From: Acanthopleuribacter pedis | GTDB lineage: Bacteria > Acidobacteriota > Holophagae > Acanthopleuribacterales > Acanthopleuribacteraceae | Assembly (NCBI RefSeq): GCF_017377855.1 | Contig: NZ_JAFREP010000002.1 | Coordinates: 372,001-436,000, forward strand | Direction of reading: 5' to 3' | Length of the DNA: 64,000 nt | Shown here: positions 52,829-61,446 of the stretch, one piece after another | Position numbering within the stretch: the first letter of the stretch is position 1 | Layout of the letters: the number at the start of each line of letters is the position of its first letter | The notes under the pieces: generated by a model | What the model was told of the DNA's origin: nothing | Databases searched by the model: none | Seen by the model: the letters and a program-made list of their open reading frames with translations, nothing else | Position numbers and translations under genes: made by a program

Positions 52829-54187
52829 CTAAACAAAAAGCTCTTGGATTTCGTGGACTGGTCCGGTTGCAATGGAGTCAACCAGCTCAAAGGCCCGACC
52901 CGAGGGGGTATCCAGAAACCGCTGGGTCCAATCAATGCCGAGTGCGCTGTACATGGTGGCCACCAAATCGCCGATACTCATGAAACGGTTATGGGACCAG
53001 CCCGCGTCGGTGATCGCGCCGCCGTCGGCCGAACTTTGACCGATGACACGGCCGCCTTTAACGCCGCCGCCGAACAACAAGGCCGGCGTCACGTAGGGGT
53101 AGTGATCGCGACCGTTGGAGGCGTTGAGGTTGCCGACCGTACGGCCAAACTCACCTACCGCGACCACCAGTGTTTCGTCCAGGAGGGTGCCGCCGTTTAA
53201 ACCGGGTTGGGCCTGGAGGTCCGCGTAAAGGGTGGCCAGGCCTTCATCCAAGGCGCCCGCAAGATGGCTCAGTCCGCCTTCGCCTTGGACATAAATATTC
53301 TCGTGTTGATCCCAACCTTCGAGCCGCAACTGCATCACGCGGGTGCCGCGTCCGGCCGCGAGCACATTAACCGCCGTTTTGCATTGCCTCACAAATTGCG
53401 CTTTGGCATCGCCGCCTTCCGCTTCCTCGCCGCCGCCATTTCCCGCGTCGGCTTGGCTCAGCCCGCCCAGCAGGGTGGCCAGCTCTTGGTCGCCCATCAA
53501 GCGGCGTGCCTTCTGCTGAAGCAGCGCGTGGTTACCGCCCGCGTCGGTGCGGTTTTCATGGAGGGCGATCAGCGCGTCCAGGAGTTGCAGGCGGTCGCTG
53601 TTTTCGTCGATGCCGTGGACGATGTTGGCGATGCGTCCTTCCTCGGAAATGATCAGGGGTGCGTGGTCGATGTTGAGGAAGCCGTTGTGGGCCTCGTCCG
53701 TGCCGACACTGACAAAGGTCGGCAGTTTATCGTTGGGGCCGCGTTGGCCCGCCATCATGTGGGACATCACCGAGGCAAAGTGGGGAATTTCGGGGGCCAA
53801 GGCCGCGCTTTGGCGGTGGGCCGTAATAAGATGGTAAACCGCGCGCTCGTGAACCGCTTCAATCGCGGAAATGGAACGAATGATTGCGAACTGATTCGTC
53901 ATCGCACCCAGTTTGGGCATGATGCCCATCGGCCATTGCAGCGAGCCGCCGATAGTTTGCTGCCCAATGAAATTGGGTGTCCACCGGCCGACCTTCAAAT
54001 CGAAGGTATCGACGTGACTGGGACCGCCGTCCAAGAGAACCATGATTAAGTTTCGGGCGGTGTTGCGGGTTTGCACGGCGGAACGTTGACGGGGTAGGGC
54101 GCGCCAGTTGGCGCCGGCGGGACTTGCCGCCGTTAGGCCCAAGCCGACCGCGCCGGCCAAGCTGGTGAGGAAAGATCTCCTTTGCAT
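52829..54187 (-). CDS. DUF1501 protein with Tat signal
   Basis: 452 aa, AGGAG upstream. The N-terminus M-Q-R-R-S-F-L is a twin-arginine signal followed by a hydrophobic stretch, so the folded protein goes to the periplasm. DUF1501 blocks are clear: L-L-D-G-G-P-S-H-V-D-T-F-D-L-K near 51-65 and V-A-V-G-E-F-G-R-T near 345, both of the alkaline-phosphatase/sulfatase superfamily, with Asp/His metal ligands. Substrate unknown. The stop lies 10 bp before the DUF1549 start, indicating one operon. Confidence 0.92.
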   Translation of the reverse strand: MQRRSFLTSLAGAVGLGLTAASPAGANWRALPRQRSAVQTRNTARNLIMVLLDGGPSHVDTFDLKVGRWTPNFIGQQTIGGSLQWPMGIMPKLGAMTNQFAIIRSISAIEAVHERAVYHLITAHRQSAALAPEIPHFASVMSHMMAGQRGPNDKLPTFVSVGTDEAHNGFLNIDHAPLIISEEGRIANIVHGIDENSDRLQLLDALIALHENRTDAGGNHALLQQKARRLMGDQELATLLGGLSQADAGNGGGEEAEGGDAKAQFVRQCKTAVNVLAAGRGTRVMQLRLEGWDQHENIYVQGEGGLSHLAGALDEGLATLYADLQAQPGLNGGTLLDETLVVAVGEFGRTVGNLNASNGRDHYPYVTPALLFGGGVKGGRVIGQSSADGGAITDAGWSHNRFMSIGDLVATMYSALGIDWTQRFLDTPSGRAFELVDSIATGPVHEIQELFV

Positions 54188-54491
54188 GGGTCACTCCTGG
54201 TGCATTTCGTCGGGAACAGGGCGCGTCATGGATGGGATGGGGCAGCGTCCGTTTGGCCGTGAATGGCCGGGTGGACGTCGCCACGAAGTGTGCGCGCCGG
54301 TTTCATTCCATACCTACCCCTACGTAGTGCTTATCGTTTACCCCGACACGCCGGCCCCGAAAATTTTAAAAAAATAATGTGACCTACCTGAACCATTTGA
54401 CCTAGTCCGTTCCGTGGTTCACTTTGATTTGCTTTTAAAGTAGGATATTTGCCATCAGGTGATTTATTGAGTGCAGGACGAATCTTCATTG

Positions 54492-54513
54492 AAAAACCCG
54501 AATCCTCGGGTTT
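54492..54513 (-). terminator. Hairpin, possible minus-strand terminator
   Basis: AAACCCGA (54494-54501) and TCGGGTTT (54506-54513) pair with loop ATCC; on the minus strand T residues follow. The gene it would terminate on the minus strand is not obvious, so it may act against antisense transcription or lie in the leader of the gene at 54538. The rest of 54188-54491 holds nothing I can name. Confidence 0.4.
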
Positions 54514-54537
54514 GACTCTGGCCGTCAGCGAGGGTGC

Positions 54538-55197
54538 ATGAGTTTCTTTTTTCCAAGCAAAGCCGAAAAAGCTTTGGGCAAGGTTAAAAAAAAGAACCTG
54601 GCCGTGTTTGCCACCTATGCCGACGGCAGCAACCGTCACAAAACCGAGGTCGTACGTGTCGATCCCAAAAAATGTGTGGTGGTTGGCTTTACCGAAACCC
54701 TGCGCGAGGACAGCATCAACGTCCTGATTCCCGAACTCGATGTGTACTTCGAAACCCGCGTCACCCACAAAACCCACGACATCAAGGGCCGTGTTTTGTT
54801 TTATTGCGACATGCCGGAAGAGGTGGGCTCGTTGAAAAGGGACCTTGGCCCCGACCGTTACTTTGTCTACCCCAAGGGCACCGCCGTGCTCGCCGTTAGC
54901 GAGCAAGAAGCCTTTCTCGACGACATGAAAACCACCAAAATGTACCTGTGGTGTGTCGGCGAACGCGAGGTGGCGTTGGTCAACAAAACCAAACATTCTT
55001 TCGAAGTGGGGTTCAAATTCCTCGCCGCCAAACTGCAAATCGGCAAAGTCGAGGTGCTGGTCGACCTAGAGGTTTCTGAACTGCAAGAAAAAGTCTATGG
55101 CCGTGAAAAAGTGCCCATCATGCGCTGTACCGTCACTTCCGAGATCCAAGAAAGTGAACCCTGGCTGGATATCTGCCGCAAGGTTGACCGCTTATAA
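54538..55197 (+). CDS. Hypothetical protein, possibly PilZ-like
   Basis: 219 aa, GAGGG upstream. Beta-rich with a basic start (K-A-E-K-A-L-G-K-V-K-K-K-N). A possible PilZ-like strand order is suggested by V-V-R-V-D-P-K-K-C-V-V-V-G-F and a late E-V-G-F-K-F-L, but the R-x-x-x-R and D-x-S-x-x-G c-di-GMP motifs are not found. Cytoplasmic, no signal. The stop TAA coincides with the first bases of a family B end. Confidence 0.6.
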   Translation: MSFFFPSKAEKALGKVKKKNLAVFATYADGSNRHKTEVVRVDPKKCVVVGFTETLREDSINVLIPELDVYFETRVTHKTHDIKGRVLFYCDMPEEVGSLKRDLGPDRYFVYPKGTAVLAVSEQEAFLDDMKTTKMYLWCVGEREVALVNKTKHSFEVGFKFLAAKLQIGKVEVLVDLEVSELQEKVYGREKVPIMRCTVTSEIQESEPWLDICRKVDRL

Positions 55198-55352
55198 CCT
55201 AAAGTGTGCGATTCGGGTGGATGCAAGTGTGCAAGTATCGCCGCGGCACGCGCCGCGGGTTGAAGCGAAAGGTGTTGGAAAAAGCGGACCGGGGTCGCGC
55301 ACGACGCGTACTTGGAAGGTAGGTCGCGCATTTTTACTGCACCTTGCAGCCC
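55196..55352. repeat. Repeat family B, partial copy
   Basis: The left end AACCTAAAGTGTGCG (55196-55210) overlaps the stop codon of the preceding gene. The segment 55264-55352 shares AGCGAAA, TTGGAAA, CCGGGGTCG, GCAC and GCATTTTTAC with 34532-34618. A right end is not clear. Confidence 0.45.
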
Positions 55353-55530
55353 AACAGATTGTTGCGTGCGCCGCCAAGAATCGCTCAATTTGGGTATAAG
55401 TGGGTTGGGTGCTATTCGACATGGGCGTCAACTTCTCGTCCTTTTGGCAGGCGGATCCTTGCTAGAATAAGGCCGACCTCCTTAACCATTCATTCCTCCA
55501 GCTCCTCATTCATTCATGAAGTAGGTTTTT

Positions 55531-56199
55531 ATGGACATGGTACTTCCCGCGCTTACGGCACCCCTTGCCGCGCCGGCGCCTTGGCGCTTGTGCGGCGACG
55601 GTGTTATTTTGTTCTACCGGTTCAATCGTCATTTAAGCGGCATTTGGCAGCACCATTACCCCGTCAAATTGGACAAACCGGCCCTGACCTTCGGCGCCGT
55701 CATGCTGGTTGATTATCGCGAAAGTCCGGTGGGGCCCTATCGCGAGCTGCTGCTGATTCCCGGCATTTTTCGGTTTGGTATGGGCTTTTACCCCAGCATT
55801 ACCCATATCTACGTGTCCAGCGAGGACAGCGTCGTCAACGGCTATCGCAACTGGGGCATCCCCAAAAAACGCTGTGACTTTGAACGTAGGGGTGATCGTT
55901 TTATCCTCACCGACGGGGGCACCACCATTGCCGATCTCCAATTCAAAACGCTGGGACCGCGTTTCCCGGTAACCACCATAACCATCCCCGGTATGTGGCG
56001 AACCTTGTGCCACATGAAAGGCGGACAGCGCCTGAAAACCACCGTATCGGGCAACGGCTCGGCGCAACTGGCACGGATGACCTCGGCCTATGTCGACCAC
56101 GGCGGTTTTCCCGATTTCACGCGCGGCACCTTGCTCACCGCTTGGAAAATCGACAACTTCGAACTGTTCTTCCCACCCGCGCGAATGAGCGCCCCATAA
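55531..56199 (+). CDS. Acetoacetate decarboxylase-family protein
   Basis: 222 aa. The ADC-fold blocks are visible: M-L-V-D-Y-R-E-S-P-V-G-P-Y-R-E-L near 55-70 and N-G-Y-R-N-W-G-I-P-K-K near 103-113, where the family has G-R-E-x-x-G-(F/Y)-P-K. Acetoacetate decarboxylases use a Lys Schiff base; the Lys in the classical active-site position cannot be assigned by eye, and many homologues bind or cleave other keto acids. A weak ribosome site (GTAGG) precedes the ATG. Confidence 0.8.
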   Translation: MDMVLPALTAPLAAPAPWRLCGDGVILFYRFNRHLSGIWQHHYPVKLDKPALTFGAVMLVDYRESPVGPYRELLLIPGIFRFGMGFYPSITHIYVSSEDSVVNGYRNWGIPKKRCDFERRGDRFILTDGGTTIADLQFKTLGPRFPVTTITIPGMWRTLCHMKGGQRLKTTVSGNGSAQLARMTSAYVDHGGFPDFTRGTLLTAWKIDNFELFFPPARMSAP

Positions 56200-56222
56200 C
56201 GGCCCTATCCGCGTCGAGAAAA

Positions 56223-56241
56223 GGGGCGCTTCTTTAGGTTC
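56223..56241. repeat. Repeat family B, single end
   Basis: GGGCGCTTCTTTAGGTT (56224-56240) matches the right end of family B with one insertion. It touches the stop codon (56240-56242) of the leftward ExbB-ExbD-like gene. Confidence 0.4.
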
Positions 56242-57055
56242 AGGGAAATAGATGGACTTCGTCGCCGTAGATGATTTTTTCGAAACCGGCGACGCGTAAC
56301 TGTTCTTGGATGGCGAAAATTCGATGGATCTTGGTTTCCTGGTCGGCCATCAGCACACAGTTGGTGATGCCGGCCTTGCGCCATGCTTGTGCTTCCTCGG
56401 CGAAATCCTCCGGCTTGAGGAGGTAGGGTCGAAGGCCGAGACGGTTGATGCGCATCAGCCCGTCGTGGTTGAGGTAAACCACCAAGCGCGATTCCCACGG
56501 GCTGAGAAAGCGGGCCGATGCCATGGGCGGTTTGTTCAAATCGAAGCCGCGCTGCCCCCGGGCGTAGGGCATTAATAGGTAGGCAAACACCAGCACCAAG
56601 ATTGTGACGATGGGGAATTGCAGCCATGCCGGGCGCGATCTCGGCCGCAACGCTAAGCCGCGGGTTGGCTGGTGAGGCTTGGCCGACCTGTTTGACGCCG
56701 GTTCACCGCTTTGGATGATTTGGTCGCAGCAGGCGGCGAGGGCACCGTGTAGTTCGCCATGCAGGTTTTCGATGCGTCGTTCCAGTGCGTGGTGCGCCCA
56801 TTTACAAAAGGCGGAGATGGCAAAGCCCAAGCCGAGGCAGGCGGTTGCGAACACGAAGCCGCGGTAAATAAAGGAAAAATCGGAGACCATGCCGGCCAGT
56901 TGCCTAAACATCCAAACAAAATGGATTGATGCGAGCATACACGCCATGCGCACGCCGAACCCGATGTTGTTTTTCAGCAATGCGCGTGGACCGATACGGT
57001 TGTCGAGCAAACGGTGCAACAACAGATGGGTTCGGCCGTGAAGGACAGACGACAT
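56240..57055 (-). CDS. ExbB-ExbD-like fusion protein with altered TM residues
   Basis: 271 aa, AGGATC upstream. Residues 30-105 resemble the last two helices of ExbB/TolQ, ending A-T-A-C-L-G-L-G-F-A-I-S and H-H-A-L-E-R-R-I-E-N-L-H. A proline-rich linker follows, then residues 140-271 resemble ExbD/TolR: one helix (P-I-V-T-I-L-V-L-V-F-A-Y-L-L-M) and a periplasmic domain with I-T-N-C-V-L-M-A-D-Q-E-T-K. The proton-path Asp of ExbD (P-L-I-D-V) is Thr here. Canonical motors are two separate proteins, so this is either a new variant or a non-pumping scaffold. Assignment is by pattern only. Confidence 0.55.
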   Translation of the reverse strand: MSSVLHGRTHLLLHRLLDNRIGPRALLKNNIGFGVRMACMLASIHFVWMFRQLAGMVSDFSFIYRGFVFATACLGLGFAISAFCKWAHHALERRIENLHGELHGALAACCDQIIQSGEPASNRSAKPHQPTRGLALRPRSRPAWLQFPIVTILVLVFAYLLMPYARGQRGFDLNKPPMASARFLSPWESRLVVYLNHDGLMRINRLGLRPYLLKPEDFAEEAQAWRKAGITNCVLMADQETKIHRIFAIQEQLRVAGFEKIIYGDEVHLFP

Positions 57056-57163
57056 AAACAGAGATCCTAAAGTGGTTTGTGTGCAGTGTACATTCTGTCA
57101 CGTCCCTGCCTGTCGGGCCCGACACGGTTTTGTAAAAAACACTGTAAATTTCGAGACGGCGGC

Positions 57164-57592
57164 TTAATCCCCTGCGACCGTTACCACCTTCAGTTGCATG
57201 GCTTCCACTTCCGTGATTTTTTCCGCGGGTAAGTAACCCACAAAGCCGGGATTTTTGGCGATGTAAGCCGATACCAAACCCCAGCCGCGCACCGCCGGGG
57301 GTGGGTCTGGCCCACCCTGAAGCTTGCTATTTTGCCAGTATTCCTCCGCGTCGAAATTGGCTGGGAACACCAAGTCCTCAAAGGCGTGACGCAAGGGATC
57401 GTCGGGTTTGACGTGAATCGGGCGCACCGTTTTTCCGGCCAACCGTTTCATGTTGCCGAGGTAGATTTCGCGCAATTGGAACAGGCTAATCTCTTTAATC
57501 GGGGATTTCTTGGAAACCACGATGATGAGGTCCTGCGCGGTCAGGGGCGTGCTCAGGCCCAGCAGAAGAAGGAGGGAGAGGACGTGTTTCAA
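57164..57592 (-). CDS. Periplasmic phosphate-binding-protein-like protein
   Basis: 142 aa from TTG 57592, whose first bases overlap the stop of the upstream gene (TTGA), giving translational coupling. A signal peptide ends T-A-Q. The mature part has V-S-K-K-S-P-I-K-E-I-S-L-F-Q-L-R-E-I-Y-L-G and W-G-L-V-S-A-Y-I-A-K-N-P-G-F-V-G-Y-L, typical of short PBP-like proteins found next to porins. It likely binds a small anion. Confidence 0.8.
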   Translation of the reverse strand: MKHVLSLLLLLGLSTPLTAQDLIIVVSKKSPIKEISLFQLREIYLGNMKRLAGKTVRPIHVKPDDPLRHAFEDLVFPANFDAEEYWQNSKLQGGPDPPPAVRGWGLVSAYIAKNPGFVGYLPAEKITEVEAMQLKVVTVAGD

Positions 57593-58608
57593 AACAGCCA
57601 CCCCGCCCAAGCGCTCCATTCAGCAAAACGCGCCTCGTCCTCAATGCGGTTGGTTGACCCTTCAACCCGAAGACGCCAGCGGTTACCGATGCGGGTGCCG
57701 AGGGTTACCGTGCCGGCCGTGCGTTCACGGCCGGCAACCGAACGTTGATCGTCGCCGCGGTCGTAGCGCAGGTTGAGGTAGCTGCGTTTGTTGAACTGCC
57801 ATTTGAGTTTGGTGTAAAACGCCTGAATGTGATCTCGATTCGCGGTTTCCAAGCGCATGTTGAGGAATTCGCTGCGGCTGAGCAAACGGCCGGGCAGCAC
57901 CCACCATTCCACGTAGGGCAACACGCCGGTGACATTGCGGTCTTTGTCGCGCGGATCGCGGTAAAACACCACCGCCGTGCCCGCGCGGTACAGCCGGCTT
58001 TTGGCGATGCTCACATCCAGACCCGCCCCTTTGGCGCGCACAATCGGCGAATCGTCGACAATTTCGTTGTTGCTGTCGGATAAGGAAAAACTATAAGCCA
58101 GCCTGTGGTCACGCAGGTAAAACTTGCCGAACAACTCTAAACCCGTAATCTTGGCGGGCAGGTAACTGTTGTCTTCCAAAATCGGGCGACGGATGGTGTC
58201 GAGGGTCACCAGCCAATGGATGGGTTTGACAATCCCCATTTGGTTGTCAATTTTGCCGAGGCGCAGGTTAAATTCGTCGCGCCATTCGTATTGAAGGTAC
58301 AGGCGTTCCAGATTGGCGTCGCTTTCGTAAACCCCGCCAATGTCCGGCTCTCGTGTGCCGGCGACTTCACCAAAAAACGATAATTTGTCGTTCCAACGGT
58401 ATTTGGCGTAAAAACTCAGATGGGCCGGTTTAAAAAAAGCCTCGTTGCCCTCGCGGTCATTGTCCAGGAACAACAGATCGGCCCACATGCCCAGTTGCCA
58501 ACGGCGCTCCTGTTGCGGGGGCAATTCGTCCGGGTTTTCTTGTGCATGCAGCAGACAGCCCCAGGCGGTGAGCCACCAAACCAACCAAAACATGCCTCGC
58601 CAATTCAA
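57589..58608 (-). CDS. Outer-membrane beta-barrel (porin-like) protein
   Basis: 339 aa from TTG 58608 with GAGGG upstream and a signal peptide ending C-L-L-H-A-Q. The mature part alternates amphipathic strands (L-S-F-F-G-E-V-A-G, Y-L-Q-Y-E-W-R-D, N-L-R-L-G-K-I, S-Y-L-N-L-R-Y-D) with short turns and ends A-G-W-L-F, a C-terminal aromatic typical of BAM substrates. Possibly a small porin for the ligand of the downstream binding protein. It is divergent from a two-component pair that may control it. Confidence 0.82.
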   Translation of the reverse strand: MNWRGMFWLVWWLTAWGCLLHAQENPDELPPQQERRWQLGMWADLLFLDNDREGNEAFFKPAHLSFYAKYRWNDKLSFFGEVAGTREPDIGGVYESDANLERLYLQYEWRDEFNLRLGKIDNQMGIVKPIHWLVTLDTIRRPILEDNSYLPAKITGLELFGKFYLRDHRLAYSFSLSDSNNEIVDDSPIVRAKGAGLDVSIAKSRLYRAGTAVVFYRDPRDKDRNVTGVLPYVEWWVLPGRLLSRSEFLNMRLETANRDHIQAFYTKLKWQFNKRSYLNLRYDRGDDQRSVAGRERTAGTVTLGTRIGNRWRLRVEGSTNRIEDEARFAEWSAWAGWLF

Positions 58609-58707
58609 AGGTTTCCCTCTTTCGCGGTGTACCCGCCGCATCGCTGTTTCCGCTAGAATAGCACCATTCACTTACGCATGAAGAGGCATTCCCGGGGGAG
58701 GACGAAT

Positions 58708-59388
58708 TTGCATTTGCTGCTGGTTGAAGATAACGAAGGCGTGGCCGATCTGGTCCAACGCGGTTTTGACGATTTAGGTTATCGCTTAACCTGGCTGGAA
58801 GACGGTCGCGAACTCATTGCGACCTTGCGGCGCGATCCGGCCGACTTGGTCATCCTCGATGTGATGTTGCCCGGAAAAAATGGATTCGAACTGCTGGAAG
58901 ACATGCGCACCCATGAATTGGCGGTGCCGGTTCTGTTCCTATCGGCCAAAACCGAGCTGGAAGACCGCGTGCGCGGGCTTGACTTGGGCGCCGACGATTA
59001 CTTAACCAAACCTTTTGCCTTCACCGAACTGCACGCGCGCGTCAAAGCCCTGTTGCGGCGATCCCAGAGCAACAGCCGCCCGGCGTCGACCCTGGTCGTC
59101 GGCCCCTTGACCCTTGATCTACACGAACGCCGCGCGATGCGTGAGGGCCAAGAAATTGCCTTGCAAAACAAAGAATTCGAACTGTTGCGTTTCCTGATGC
59201 AACACGCCGGCGAGATCGTTTCCAAACGCATGATCATCGAGGAAGTCTGGAACTATACCTTTAACCCCGGCACCAACATTGTCGAGGTACGCATCGCCGC
59301 TTTGCGCGATAAAGTGGACCGGCCATTCGCAAAGTCGATGATCAAAACCGTGCGCGGCGCCGGCTACCGGCTCAATCCCGACGTGTAG
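58708..59388 (+). CDS. OmpR-family response regulator
   Basis: 226 aa from TTG 58708, six bases after GGGGGAGG. Receiver with E-D-N, acceptor Asp in L-V-I-L-D-V-M-L-P-G-K-N-G, L-S-A-K and L-T-K-P-F; winged-helix DNA-binding domain (about 130-225) with E-F-E-L-L-R-F-L-M and the closing T-V-R-G-A-G-Y-R-L. It forms an operon with the kinase gene 7 bp downstream and is divergent from the porin and binding-protein genes. Confidence 0.95.
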   Translation: MHLLLVEDNEGVADLVQRGFDDLGYRLTWLEDGRELIATLRRDPADLVILDVMLPGKNGFELLEDMRTHELAVPVLFLSAKTELEDRVRGLDLGADDYLTKPFAFTELHARVKALLRRSQSNSRPASTLVVGPLTLDLHERRAMREGQEIALQNKEFELLRFLMQHAGEIVSKRMIIEEVWNYTFNPGTNIVEVRIAALRDKVDRPFAKSMIKTVRGAGYRLNPDV

Positions 59389-59395
59389 GTGCAGC

Positions 59396-60808
59396 TTGCG
59401 CACGCGTTTTCCCTCGCTGCAATGGCACCTGATGCTGTCCACCGGGACCGTGCTCAGCCTGTGTTTTTTACTGACTTTTTTGGTGTTGGACGGCCTGTTA
59501 CAACGCAATTTCGACCAACAAGTTCAGTCGGCCCTTACCTCGCAAGCCATGATCCTGGTGGAGGAACTGGACCGGGTCGGCGATGTGGAGGCCGAGCGGG
59601 CCGGCATTTTGGCGCGGTTTGGTTTGGCCTACGGCATGAGCAACGGCTTGTTTCAGCTGATTGACGGTGAAGGCCGTGTCGCCCTAAGTTCCGACGACAC
59701 CGCTTGGGGTGAGCTTGTCAATTCCACCGTGCGCGGCGACGATGTTGAGCTCTACGCCTTTTTTTGGGAATCGCGGCGCGTACCGGAAAAAGACGCCCGT
59801 TTTCTTTACTACCGCATCGCGTCCGACGCCACGGTGCGCATCGGCATGGATGTATCGGCGCGGCGGGAGGCCTTGCGCATGACCCGTTTGGTTTTTGGGC
59901 TGGGGTCCTTGCTGTCGTTGGTGCTGTCGCTGCTGCTGTTGGGTTGGACCACGCGCCGTGCCGTGCAGGGCGTGCGCCATGTGCGCGAGCGGGCGGAAAC
60001 CATTCGCCACCAGGATGATTTGAGCGCGCGGGTTCCGTTGCCGACCGCGTTCCGCGAAACCAACGAACTCGCCGAAACCTTTAACGCGATGATGGATCGC
60101 GTCCAGTTTTTGGTCAAAAACCTGCGGCTGGTGATGGATCATTTCGCCCACGATTTAAAAACGCCCATGACGCGCTTGCGTGGTTTGGCGGAGCAATCGC
60201 TGCGTCGCGGTGGTGATGACGAGGATATGGAACTGGCCGGCACCGTGGTGGACGAATGTGATCGCATTACCGCCGAGTTGGATACCTTGCTGCTGATTGC
60301 GCGGGCGGAGTCCGGTCTGTCCGTATTTCGACCCTCTGCCTTCGATTTGGCCGAATGCGTGCGCGAGTGTTTGGAATTCTTTGAGCCTGAATTGGAAATG
60401 AAAGGTATGGCGTTGGCGGAACGCTTGCCGGACAGCATGCCCATTACCGTCGATCTGCAGGTCACGCGGCGGGTGGTGCTGAACCTCATTGAAAATGCGG
60501 TTAAGTATTCGGAAACCGGCACGGTGACGGTCACCGGAACCCAGGACCAAAGCACCGCATCCATTTCGGTTTGCGACAATGGGCTGGGCATCCGCGCGGA
60601 GGACGCCGAACAAATTTTTGAGCCCTTTTTTCGTACCAAAGACCACGCCACGCGCGAGGGGCACGGCTTGGGTTTGAGCTATTGCCGCTCCGTGCTCAAC
60701 GCCATGGGCGGGGGAATTCACTACCGTCCCAACCAACCCAACGGCAGTTGTTTTACCATCACCATGCCCTTGGAACCGCCGCCTGAACCCAAGGAAGATG
60801 CGGGTTAG
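59396..60808 (+). CDS. Sensor histidine kinase
   Basis: 470 aa, TTG start 7 bp after the regulator. Two membrane helices (about 11-32 and 165-187) flank a periplasmic sensor domain of about 130 residues; a HAMP-like linker follows. H-box D-H-F-A-H-D-L-K-T-P near 250, N-box L-I-E-N-A-V-K-Y near 370, D-N-G-L-G-I, F-F-R-T-K and G-H-G-L-G-L-S. It presumably phosphorylates the OmpR-type regulator just upstream; the signal is unknown. Confidence 0.94.
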   Translation: MRTRFPSLQWHLMLSTGTVLSLCFLLTFLVLDGLLQRNFDQQVQSALTSQAMILVEELDRVGDVEAERAGILARFGLAYGMSNGLFQLIDGEGRVALSSDDTAWGELVNSTVRGDDVELYAFFWESRRVPEKDARFLYYRIASDATVRIGMDVSARREALRMTRLVFGLGSLLSLVLSLLLLGWTTRRAVQGVRHVRERAETIRHQDDLSARVPLPTAFRETNELAETFNAMMDRVQFLVKNLRLVMDHFAHDLKTPMTRLRGLAEQSLRRGGDDEDMELAGTVVDECDRITAELDTLLLIARAESGLSVFRPSAFDLAECVRECLEFFEPELEMKGMALAERLPDSMPITVDLQVTRRVVLNLIENAVKYSETGTVTVTGTQDQSTASISVCDNGLGIRAEDAEQIFEPFFRTKDHATREGHGLGLSYCRSVLNAMGGGIHYRPNQPNGSCFTITMPLEPPPEPKEDAG

Positions 60809-60902
60809 GTTGATCGGCCGCGATCAAAAATGAGGCACAGCAGCATGGTGTGCAGGTTCGGGGCGGGGGAGCGGTAACCGAAAAGAAGTTCGCTTTCCTT
60901 TT

Positions 60903-60922
60903 GATATTGATATAGGATTATC
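60903..60922 (+). promoter_or_regulatory. Fur/Zur-like box
   Basis: The 20-mer GATATTGATATAGGATTATC resembles the Fur-family dyad GATAATGATAATCATTATC (9 of the first 10 bases and the closing ATTATC). It lies 29 bp before the ATG of the small exported protein, and the next genes are a TonB-receptor remnant and a CobW GTPase. Zinc repression is the likely theme. Confidence 0.4.
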
Positions 60923-60950
60923 GAAAATTGAGCTCAAGGTGCTCATTCCG

Positions 60951-61349
60951 ATGTTTGGTTCCCCACAACCCACGCGGTTCGCCTGCTGGGTTTCCCGCTT
61001 TTTTCTTTGTTTTCTCCTCGCCGTTCAAGGTCTGCATGATCTCGGTCATGCCCAATGCATGGCCGCGCGCTCCGAGTGCGGTGCCGGTGAAGCGACCTTG
61101 TGCCGACTGGGCGAGACCTTCGCGGCGCCGGGGACACCCATCGGTGAATCGGATACCCCTCATGCTGATGAGGGTTGCTTTCTTTGTCACGTTGCGGCGG
61201 TTGCGCCTGCATGTTCCGACAACCGCGGCGCCTCTTTTTACGCCGCCTCGACGCCGTTGCCCGCGGCCCAGGGTGCGATCCACCGGGAAGAGGCCGGTTG
61301 GCAGATTCGCGGTCCGCCTGCCACGGTTAGGCCGGCTTTTTCGTTTTAA
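60951..61349 (+). CDS. Small exported Cys/His protein, DUF2946-like
   Basis: 132 aa; ATG at 60951 with AAGG nine bases before (a GTG at 60939 is in frame). One hydrophobic N-terminal segment (about 13-26) is followed by H-D-L-G-H, a Cys-rich patch and E-G-C-F-L-C-H-V-A near 75. The C-x-x-C-H and spaced His recall small exported metal-handling proteins of the DUF2946 type. Precedes the TonB receptor remnant. Confidence 0.55.
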   Translation: MFGSPQPTRFACWVSRFFLCFLLAVQGLHDLGHAQCMAARSECGAGEATLCRLGETFAAPGTPIGESDTPHADEGCFLCHVAAVAPACSDNRGASFYAASTPLPAAQGAIHREEAGWQIRGPPATVRPAFSF

Positions 61350-61446
61350 AAAATGCCCCGCATCCAACCTACATAACTGCTTTTAGCGACACGCTTTTTC
61401 GAGTTGTCGCTGTGTTTTTTCGCGTTTGTTTTTAGGAGAACGTTTC

